9,051 nucleotides of DNA from assembly GCA_029051915.1 (NCBI GenBank), contig JAIDKM010000373.1, positions 1 to 9,051 on the forward strand. Reading direction: 5' to 3'. The notes under the pieces were generated by a model that was given only the letters and a program-made list of their open reading frames with translations, was not told where the DNA came from and did not search any database. Made by a program: the position numbers and the translations under genes. This document shows, piece by piece, positions 1 to 6,467 of this stretch (position 1 is its first letter; each line of letters opens with the position of its first letter). The stretch is from Alistipes sp. Lineage in GTDB: Bacteria; Bacteroidota; Bacteroidia; Bacteroidales; Rikenellaceae.

Positions 1-535
1 CGAGATGTATGAAGAAGGCGACATCCGCCGCGACGGAAGCATTCTGAACTGGGAGAAGTACGTAAAGGAGTCCAACCCCAACGCCTCCTACGATGCCCGC
101 TGGCAAGACACCGGCTACTTCCTGCTGAAATACGCCGGACGAGTCAACTACAACCACGGCTACCTGGGCGATCCCAACATGAACCACGGCAACAACGTCC
201 GAGTATACCGCTACGCCGAGACGCTGCTCAATGCAGCCGAGCTGTCGGTGCTGCTGGGCCAAGACGGATCGCCCTATCTGAAAGAAGTCCGCGACCGCGC
301 CCCCTGCACCGCGACGGGCGTCTCGCGAAACGACATCATCGAGGAACGCCACAAGGAATTCGTGGGCGAAGGCAAGCGCTACTGGGATCTGGTGCGCAGC
401 GGCCTGGCGACGACGGAACTCACCGCCGCCAGACACGAATACCGCCAAACGGACTGGAGCGAATCGAAGAAATACTGGCCCATTCCGCAGTCGGAAGTCG
501 ACAAAGACCCCGGTATCAAGCAGAACGCCTACTAA
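1..535 (+). CDS. SusD/RagB-family outer-membrane nutrient-binding lipoprotein, C-terminal part (5' end outside window)
   Basis: The gene enters from the left edge already in frame (first full codon at base 2) and ends at a TAA at 533-535, leaving about 177 residues. SusD-like lipoproteins sit on the cell surface as a lid over a SusC-type TonB-dependent porin and bind glycan for import. The C-terminal family hallmarks are visible in order: an RYAETLLNAAE helix, IIEERHKEFVGEGKRYWDLVRSG, and the terminal YWPIPQSEVDKDPGIKQN motif. A full SusD is usually around 500-600 residues, so roughly two thirds, including signal peptide and lipobox, lies upstream. A susC gene is expected before it, also out of view. 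The glycan-binding protein gene starts 27 bp downstream on the same strand, so they are probably cotranscribed. Family assignment is secure; the substrate is inferred only from the downstream GH16 and GH3 genes. Confidence 0.95.
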   Translation, partial: EMYEEGDIRRDGSILNWEKYVKESNPNASYDARWQDTGYFLLKYAGRVNYNHGYLGDPNMNHGNNVRVYRYAETLLNAAELSVLLGQDGSPYLKEVRDRAPCTATGVSRNDIIEERHKEFVGEGKRYWDLVRSGLATTELTAARHEYRQTDWSESKKYWPIPQSEVDKDPGIKQNAY

Positions 536-562
536 CAGTCATCGTCAAAAAACGTTACGAAC

Positions 563-2581
563 ATGAAAAGATTTTGGAAAAACATAGCGTCCGCACTCGC
601 GCTGCCGCTCGTCGTGGCCGCCTGTACGACCGATTACCCCGAACCCGACGCGAACGGACTGCCCCAGGCCTCGGACTTCGACATCGCGATCGACATCGAC
701 CAGGAGACCAACTACGTAACTTTCACGCTTGCGAACAAAGGCATGATTCCTATGTGGATCTTCGGTGAGGAGAAGATCGACGGCGCAGCCAACAAGAAAT
801 ACGCCTATGCGCAGAACCAACTGCGACTCCGCTTCCGCGACGCCGGAGAACACACCGTAGAAGTGAAAGCCTACAACGTCAACGGCATCTCCGTGGGCTC
901 GAAGATCGAGACCTTCACGCTCGAAAACACCTACCGGGATCCGTTCAACGACACACCCTACAAAAATGCCATCTCCAACAACGGCAGCCAAGAATGGGTG
1001 TGGAACTCGACTATAGCCGGCCACTTCGGCTGCGGCGAATCGGGCGGCGACGGCCTGAACTGGTGGTCGGCGACGGCCAACGAAAAAGCGGACTGGAGCC
1101 TCTACAACGACGTGATGACCTTCAACACCGACGGCACCTACACCTACGATCCGGGCGAGGACGGCATGGTCTTCGTCAATAAGGATTCGGGCTACAAACC
1201 CGAGTACCGCGTCAAGGACGACGAAGATTACATCGCGCCCATCGAGAAGTTCGACGCACAGTACTGGTTCGAGCAGAACTGGAACGACGCCGGCATCGAA
1301 GAGATCTACCTCTGCTTCGACCCGGAAACCAACGTATCGTACATTCCCCACCAGGCAGCGCTCGACGCACCGCGCTACAAATTGCTCGAAACCTCGACGT
1401 CGGCGCTGCGCCGCGAGATCAAGATGTGCATCGACGACGGAGCGATCGCCTGGCACTACAATTTTGTGCCGGTAAGCAATGGCGAAGAAGCCGACGTATC
1501 GTTCAACGGCGCAGGATTCTCGAACGGCATGGTCGAGACCGAACTGGTGCAGGGCGACGAAATCGCAGTGAAAGGCATCGACCTCACGGAGATCTGGGTA
1601 GACCCCGACTTCTTCACCTACGTAGACGCTTCGACGCTCAAATTCAACGCTGTAGACGGCGAATACCGTGTGATCTGGGACGGCAAGTGGCTGAAGGTGC
1701 TCCCGCTCAAAAACGGCGAACCCGCCACCTACGAGAACAACGGCGACCTCTGGATCATCGGCGACGGCGGCGGCAAGCCCTCGCTCTCCAACATGATCGA
1801 ATGGAACACCGACAACGCCCTGCCCTGCGCCCGCATCGACGAAAAGACCTACCGCATCACCCTCTACATGAAAGCCGAAGGCGGCTCGATCAAAGTCTTC
1901 GGCCAAGCCGGCTGGGGCACGGAGTGGACGCAAGACAAGTACGGCACGATCGAAGGCAACGGATTGTTCAAGGTACTCGGCGCACCCGATGACGGCAACA
2001 TCGCCACCGACGGTGCGACGGCCGGTCTCTACACCTTCACGTTCGTGGACAACGGCGGCACGCTCGACCTGTCGGTCGAGGCGGCAGCGCCCGTAGGCCC
2101 GACGCTCTTCGATCCCGAATCGGCAGCCAACGTATGGCCTGTCGGCATCGTGCCCACGTTCTGGTTCGCCGACGCCGGCTGGCAGCAGGTAGGCGATCCC
2201 GACTGCGAACAGGAAGGCCGCACCTACACCATCACGATGAACGACGCGACGTCCGACCAGTGGCAAGGACAGGTAACTCTGGCGACCGAACTTTCGACAA
2301 CGGCCGACAAACGTTACGACTTCTACATCTCAATCACCTGCACGAAAGATCACCCGGGCGTAACGATCAAACTTACCGCGGACGACGACGAAACGTTCTA
2401 CTTCGACGGCCGTCATCCGGTAACGGCAGATGAAGAATTCATCTACAAGGTGGGTAACTTCGCAGGCAAGGAGATCGCGAAGCTGAAACTCGTACTCGAC
2501 TTCGGCGGCTGCCAGGCCGGCACCGTAGCGACGGTCAAGGACATCCTTTTCCAGGAGCACCGGATCGCCGAAATGAAATAG
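563..2581 (+). CDS. Multidomain outer-membrane lipoprotein, likely PUL surface glycan-binding protein
   Basis: This is a 672-residue predicted lipoprotein with a basic N-terminus, hydrophobic core and lipobox V18-A-A-C21. From composition and pattern I read a PKD/Ig-like beta domain (about 33-120), a Trp-rich beta domain (about 133-310, with W145, W147, W167, W168 and W178), an Ig-like segment (about 325-385), a SusE/SusF-like segment beginning LWIIGDGGGKPSLSN (about 395-505), and a C-terminal jelly-roll-like domain (about 515-665) resembling CBM4-type modules. No catalytic motif is apparent. Its place between susD and the GH16 gene is where Bacteroidota PULs usually encode a surface glycan-binding protein (SusE/SusF position). 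Exposed Trp residues such as W525, W534 and W540 are candidate sugar platforms. The start at 563 is supported by the lipoprotein signal and by an A-rich leader without a Shine-Dalgarno sequence. Domain borders and ligand are inference; the lipoprotein and PUL roles are well supported. Confidence 0.82.
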   Translation: MKRFWKNIASALALPLVVAACTTDYPEPDANGLPQASDFDIAIDIDQETNYVTFTLANKGMIPMWIFGEEKIDGAANKKYAYAQNQLRLRFRDAGEHTVEVKAYNVNGISVGSKIETFTLENTYRDPFNDTPYKNAISNNGSQEWVWNSTIAGHFGCGESGGDGLNWWSATANEKADWSLYNDVMTFNTDGTYTYDPGEDGMVFVNKDSGYKPEYRVKDDEDYIAPIEKFDAQYWFEQNWNDAGIEEIYLCFDPETNVSYIPHQAALDAPRYKLLETSTSALRREIKMCIDDGAIAWHYNFVPVSNGEEADVSFNGAGFSNGMVETELVQGDEIAVKGIDLTEIWVDPDFFTYVDASTLKFNAVDGEYRVIWDGKWLKVLPLKNGEPATYENNGDLWIIGDGGGKPSLSNMIEWNTDNALPCARIDEKTYRITLYMKAEGGSIKVFGQAGWGTEWTQDKYGTIEGNGLFKVLGAPDDGNIATDGATAGLYTFTFVDNGGTLDLSVEAAAPVGPTLFDPESAANVWPVGIVPTFWFADAGWQQVGDPDCEQEGRTYTITMNDATSDQWQGQVTLATELSTTADKRYDFYISITCTKDHPGVTIKLTADDDETFYFDGRHPVTADEEFIYKVGNFAGKEIAKLKLVLDFGGCQAGTVATVKDILFQEHRIAEMK

Positions 2582-2589
2582 ACGACACG

Positions 2590-2627
2590 CAGAGGGACGG
2601 AGCCGCAACCGGGGCTTCGCCCCTCTG
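2590..2627 (+). promoter_or_regulatory. Intercistronic stem-loop between the glycan-binding protein and GH16 genes
   Basis: The arm CAGAGGG (2590-2596) pairs with CCCTCTG (2621-2627). After an A/C mismatch (2597/2620), CGGAGCC (2598-2604) pairs with GGCTTCG (2613-2619), including one G-U pair. The loop is 8 nt (2605-2612). The structure fills about half of the 77-bp gap. No T-run follows the 3' arm (it continues TTCTCG), so it does not look like an intrinsic terminator. More likely roles are an mRNA processing or stability element, or partial attenuation that sets different expression of the genes on either side. The pairing is seen directly; the function is inferred. Confidence 0.6.
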
Positions 2628-2658
2628 TTCTCGAACGAACACGTTACGCAACTAAATC

Positions 2659-4167
2659 ATGAAAGAGATGTTATTGGGCATATTCGCGGCCTCGGCGCTG
2701 CTGCTGGGCGCCTGCTCCGGATCGGACGACCCTGCGCCAGCCAAAAGCGGCGAACTGACGGTCGAACCCGAAGCGCTGACGCTTGCCGACGAAGCGGCGG
2801 TGCAATTCATCACGGTAACCGCCACGGCCGACTGGGGCGTCGCATCCGAAGATACGTCGTGGTGCCGGGTCTCCCCGAGCGGCGGCATTCCTGGAACCTC
2901 GGAGATCAAGGTAACCATCGACGAAAACAAGAGCGGAGAAGCCCGCGCCACGAACCTGGCATTCCGCATCGGCAACGACAAGAAACTGCTTCCGGTCAAG
3001 CAAAACTACAAAGTCGAAGCGGTCGAAATCGCCGATCCTGCATTCGAAGCCTATCTTCTTGAAAACTACGATACCGACGGCGACGGCGTACTGAGCACCA
3101 AAGAAGCGACAGCCGTAACCCGCATCGAAGCATCGGGCCGGGGCATCCGCTCGATGGCCGAGCTGAACACGGCATTCCCCCAACTTATCTATCTGGACTG
3201 CTCGGACAACGACCTGACGCAGCTCGACCTGACGGAACTTACGCGGCTGACCTACCTCGACTGCTCGAACAACTCCCTGACGGAGCTGGACATCCGCAAC
3301 CAACAATCGCTTGCGACGTTCGATGCGACGGGCAACCCGGAGCTGAAGGAAATCCATGTCTGGACGGGATTCAAGCCCGGCAGCGGCTTCGCCAAACCGG
3401 AAGGTGCGGAATACGTGGAATCCGAGATCCCCACGCCAGCTGGATACCGGCTGATATGGGCCGACGAATTCAACGAAGCGGGCGAAACGCTTCCCTCGAC
3501 GGACAAATGGTGGTACGAAACCGGCGACGGCGGCTGGGGAAACCATGAACTCCAAGACTATGTCTCGGGAGGTCAATACAACGGCGAAAAACTGGCCCTC
3601 GTATCGAACGGCACGCTGAAGATCGTAGCCAAGAAGATCGACGGCAAAGTACGCTCCGTACGCATGAACACCGTCGAAGGATGGACGTACGGCTACTTCG
3701 AAGCCCGCCTGAAACTCTGCACGGGCAAAGGCACGTGGCCTGCGTTCTGGATGATGCCCAAGAACTTCACGACGTGGCCCGGCGACGGCGAAATAGACAT
3801 CATGGAAGAAGTGGGCTACAACCCCAACTATGTTTCGTCGAGCATCCACTGCAACGCCTACAACCACTCGATCGGCACTCAGAAGACCCACGAACTGCTG
3901 CTCCCGACGGCGCAAAGCGAATTCCACACCTACGCTGTGGAATGGAGCGAAGAGATGCTGATCTTCTACTTCGACGGCCAAGAACACTTCCGCTTCGTCA
4001 ACGACAAGAAAGGCGACTACGACACGTGGCCGTTCTACAACCCGTTCTACCTGAAGCTCAATCTTGCGTGGGGCGGCGACTGGGGCGGAGCCCAAGGCAT
4101 CGACGAAGGGTGCCTGCCGGCGACCTACGAAGTGGACTACGTACGCGTATTCAAGAAAATCGAATAA
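2659..4167 (+). CDS. GH16 endo-beta-glucanase (laminarinase-like) lipoprotein with BACON, EF-hand loop and short LRR
   Basis: This 502-residue protein probably cleaves internal bonds of beta-1,3- or mixed-linkage glucan at the cell surface. The lipobox is L16-G-A-C19, followed by S-G-S-D-D, an acidic stretch of the kind associated with surface-exported Bacteroidota lipoproteins. Domains in order are a BACON-like beta-sandwich (about 31-116); a canonical EF-hand calcium loop (D138, D140, D142, G143, E149); about 2.7 leucine-rich repeats with a 21-residue period (leucines at 176, 197 and 218, unit LxYLDCSxNxLTxLD); and a GH16 catalytic domain (about 262-502). The active site is E378-I-D380-I-M-E383, with E378 as nucleophile and E383 as acid/base, in the beta-bulge form typical of laminarinases. 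Further GH16 signatures are IWADEF (266-271), YGYFEAR and GKGTWPAFWMMP. The GH3 gene follows after 17 bp. Lichenase-type specificity is an alternative; the GH16 family call is near certain. Confidence 0.95.
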   Translation: MKEMLLGIFAASALLLGACSGSDDPAPAKSGELTVEPEALTLADEAAVQFITVTATADWGVASEDTSWCRVSPSGGIPGTSEIKVTIDENKSGEARATNLAFRIGNDKKLLPVKQNYKVEAVEIADPAFEAYLLENYDTDGDGVLSTKEATAVTRIEASGRGIRSMAELNTAFPQLIYLDCSDNDLTQLDLTELTRLTYLDCSNNSLTELDIRNQQSLATFDATGNPELKEIHVWTGFKPGSGFAKPEGAEYVESEIPTPAGYRLIWADEFNEAGETLPSTDKWWYETGDGGWGNHELQDYVSGGQYNGEKLALVSNGTLKIVAKKIDGKVRSVRMNTVEGWTYGYFEARLKLCTGKGTWPAFWMMPKNFTTWPGDGEIDIMEEVGYNPNYVSSSIHCNAYNHSIGTQKTHELLLPTAQSEFHTYAVEWSEEMLIFYFDGQEHFRFVNDKKGDYDTWPFYNPFYLKLNLAWGGDWGGAQGIDEGCLPATYEVDYVRVFKKIE

Positions 4168-4184
4168 CCAAAACCCTTTCCCGA

Positions 4185-6398
4185 ATGAAAAACATGCGTA
4201 AAATAACGCTCGGAGCGCTGCTGGCACTCGCACTCGGCGGCTGCTCCCCGAAAACCGAGACCGAACGCCGGATCGACGACCTGCTCTCGCAGATGACCCT
4301 GCGTGAAAAAATCGGCCAGATGCATCAGGTATCGGGCGGATACGACCTTGCCGAAGCGGCCGCCAAAGGCGAAATCGGCTCGATCCTCAACTGTGTGGAT
4401 GCAGAAGAGATCAATGCCGTACAACGGGCGGCCGTAGAACAGAGCCGCCTCCACATTCCGATTCTGGTAGGTCGCGACGTGATCCACGGATTCCGCACGA
4501 TCTTCCCCATTCCGCTGGGGCTGGCCGCGACGTTCGACCCCCTGCTGGTGGAGGAAGGCGCCCGGGCGGCGGCCGTCGAAGCGACGGCATCGGGAGTGCG
4601 CTGGACATTCTCGCCCATGCTGGACATAGCGCGCGATCCGCGCTGGGGCCGTGTAGCCGAAGGCTCGGGGGAAGATCCCTATCTTGACGCGCAGATGGGC
4701 GTGGCGATGGTCAGAGGCTATCAAGGCGACGACTATGCCGATCCCACGTCGATGGCGGCCTGCGTGAAGCACTTCGTAGGCTACGGAGCCGCCGAAGGAG
4801 GCCGCGACTACAACTCGACGATGATCTCCGAACGCTCGCTGCGAAACACCTACCTGCCGGCATTCAAGGCCTGCATCGACGCCGGAGCGCTGACGCTGAT
4901 GACCTCGTTCAACGAAATCGACGGCATCCCCTCGACGGGCAACGACTTCCTGCTGCGCGACATCCTGCGCGACGAATGGGGATTCGACGGCATGGTGGTT
5001 ACGGACTGGAACTCCTCGGGCGAGATGATCGCCCACGGCTATGCCAAAGACCTCAAACACGCCACCGAACTCTCGGTGAACGCGGGAGTCGACATGGACA
5101 TGATGTCGTTCGGATTCATCACCTTCATCGAAGAACTGGTCAAGGAAGGCAAAATTGCCGAGAAGACCATCGATGAAGCCGTGCGCAACATCCTGCGGCT
5201 GAAATTCCGCCTGGGACTCTTCGAGAATCCCTATGTGGACGCCGAAAACGTGCGGACGAAAGTCTATGCACCCGAACATCTTGCAGCCGCGAAGCGCAGC
5301 GCCGAAGAATCGGCGATCCTGCTGCAAAACAAGGGAAACGTGCTTCCGCTGGACAAGGCCCGGACGATTCTGGTAACGGGCCCGATGGCCGACGCGCCCT
5401 ACGACCAGCTGGGCACGTGGTCGTTCGACTGCGAACCCGAACACACCGTAACGCCGCTGCAAGGACTGCGCGAACACTACAACGTGATCTATGAACCGGG
5501 CCTGACCTACAGCCGCGACACGGACAAGCGCAACTTCGCCAAAGTACGTGCGGCGGCGGCCCGAGCGGAAGCCGTGGTCGTATGCGTGGGCGAAGAAGCG
5601 ATCCTTTCGGGCGAGGCGCACTCGCTCTCGCGTCTGAACCTGCAAGGAGCCCAAAGCGACCTGATCGCCGAAGTCCGCAAGAGCGGCAAACCGGTCGTAG
5701 TGGTGGTGATCGCGGGCCGTCCGCTGACGATCGAACGCGATCTGGCCAACTGCGACGCCATGCTCTACTCGTTCCACCCCGGGACGATGGGCGGTGCGGC
5801 GATCGCCGACCTGATCCGTGGCAAGGCGACCCCCTCGGGCAAGAGCCCCATGACCTTCCTGCGCGACGCGGGACAAGCCCCGTTCTACTACAACCACAAC
5901 AACTCGGGCCGCCCGTGCAACGGCACGGAGACGCTGTTAGAAGAGATTCCGCTGCATGCCGGGCAGACCTCGCTGGGCTGCACCTCCTACTACCTGGACA
6001 CCGGCTACGGCCCGCTCTTCCCGTTCGGCTACGGACTTTCGTACACGACGTTCGAATACGGCAACATCGTGCTCAACAAACCGAAGTTCGGCATGAACGA
6101 CTCGATCGTAGTGGAATTCGACCTGACGAATACGGGCGCGCGCGAGGGTGTCGAAGTAGCCCAACTCTACACACGCGATCTGGTGGGTTCGGTAGTTCGT
6201 CCGGTCAAGGAGCTGAAACGTTTCGAACGCGTAACGCTGGCCCCGGGCGAGACGAAGCACCTGCGTTTCGAACTGCCCGTGGCGGAGTTGGCATTCTGGA
6301 ACCGCGACATGAAGTATGTCGTGGAACCCGGCGACTTCTGTCTGTGGGTAGCGGGCGACTCGGCATCGGGCGAAAGCCACCCGTTCAGTGTGGAATAA
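4185..6398 (+). CDS. GH3 beta-glucosidase lipoprotein (BglX-like)
   Basis: The 737-residue product probably releases terminal glucose from beta-gluco-oligosaccharides made by the upstream GH16 enzyme. The ATG at 4185 is chosen, although the frame stays open further upstream inside the GH16 gene, because it begins a lipoprotein signal with lipobox L17-G-G-C20. The GH3 layout is complete: an N-terminal TIM barrel (about 25-345) with GRDVIHG, RDPRWGR (150-156), K195-H196 and nucleophile D274 in VVTDW; an alpha/beta sandwich (about 375-585) with SGEAHSLSR, where E477 is the likely acid/base; and a fibronectin III-like domain (about 640-710) after FPFGYGLSYTTF. The gene starts 17 bp after the GH16 stop and is last in the operon, with a terminator hairpin behind it. 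The residues after the lipid Cys (SPKTETE) are less acidic than in GH16, so a periplasm-facing location is possible. Exact linkage preference cannot be read from sequence. Confidence 0.95.
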   Translation: MKNMRKITLGALLALALGGCSPKTETERRIDDLLSQMTLREKIGQMHQVSGGYDLAEAAAKGEIGSILNCVDAEEINAVQRAAVEQSRLHIPILVGRDVIHGFRTIFPIPLGLAATFDPLLVEEGARAAAVEATASGVRWTFSPMLDIARDPRWGRVAEGSGEDPYLDAQMGVAMVRGYQGDDYADPTSMAACVKHFVGYGAAEGGRDYNSTMISERSLRNTYLPAFKACIDAGALTLMTSFNEIDGIPSTGNDFLLRDILRDEWGFDGMVVTDWNSSGEMIAHGYAKDLKHATELSVNAGVDMDMMSFGFITFIEELVKEGKIAEKTIDEAVRNILRLKFRLGLFENPYVDAENVRTKVYAPEHLAAAKRSAEESAILLQNKGNVLPLDKARTILVTGPMADAPYDQLGTWSFDCEPEHTVTPLQGLREHYNVIYEPGLTYSRDTDKRNFAKVRAAAARAEAVVVCVGEEAILSGEAHSLSRLNLQGAQSDLIAEVRKSGKPVVVVVIAGRPLTIERDLANCDAMLYSFHPGTMGGAAIADLIRGKATPSGKSPMTFLRDAGQAPFYYNHNNSGRPCNGTETLLEEIPLHAGQTSLGCTSYYLDTGYGPLFPFGYGLSYTTFEYGNIVLNKPKFGMNDSIVVEFDLTNTGAREGVEVAQLYTRDLVGSVVRPVKELKRFERVTLAPGETKHLRFELPVAELAFWNRDMKYVVEPGDFCLWVAGDSASGESHPFSVE

Positions 6399-6419
6399 CC
6401 CGCGAGCGAACCAACGAAA

Positions 6420-6455
6420 ACCCCTGCCGCCTCTCGGTGGCAGGGGTCTCTTTTT
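6420..6455 (+). terminator. Rho-independent terminator at the end of the PUL operon, possibly bidirectional
   Basis: A 12-bp stem (6420-6431 with 6436-6447, one G-U pair) closes a TCTC tetraloop and is followed by CTC and five T residues (6451-6455). It starts 22 bp after the GH3 stop codon. In the other direction the stem is followed by TTTTCG, a weaker U-tract, so it may also end glnN transcription, whose stop codon lies 13 bp to the right of the T-run. Convergent genes commonly share such a hairpin. Confidence 0.88.
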
Positions 6456-6467
6456 GCCGGCGCAGAA

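Noticed and set aside
545..2266. Long minus-strand open frame (573 codons) antisense to the binding-protein gene
   Set aside because: It has no family motifs and is Val/Arg/Asp-rich low complexity. The plus strand has a lipoprotein signal and domain structure. It is a shadow of GC-rich codon use.
3681..4184. N-terminal extension of the GH3 reading frame into the GH16 gene
   Set aside because: The extension translates the GH16 coding region in another frame, is Arg-rich, and would bury the lipoprotein signal that starts at 4185.
2671..4233. Minus-strand open frame (520 codons) antisense to the GH16 gene
   Set aside because: The plus strand carries an intact GH16 active site and domains; the antisense product resembles no family and shows typical shadow composition.
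4137..5897. Minus-strand open frame (586 codons) antisense to the GH3 gene
   Set aside because: Overlaps a complete GH3 gene; the antisense product is His/Arg/Val-rich with no recognisable motif.
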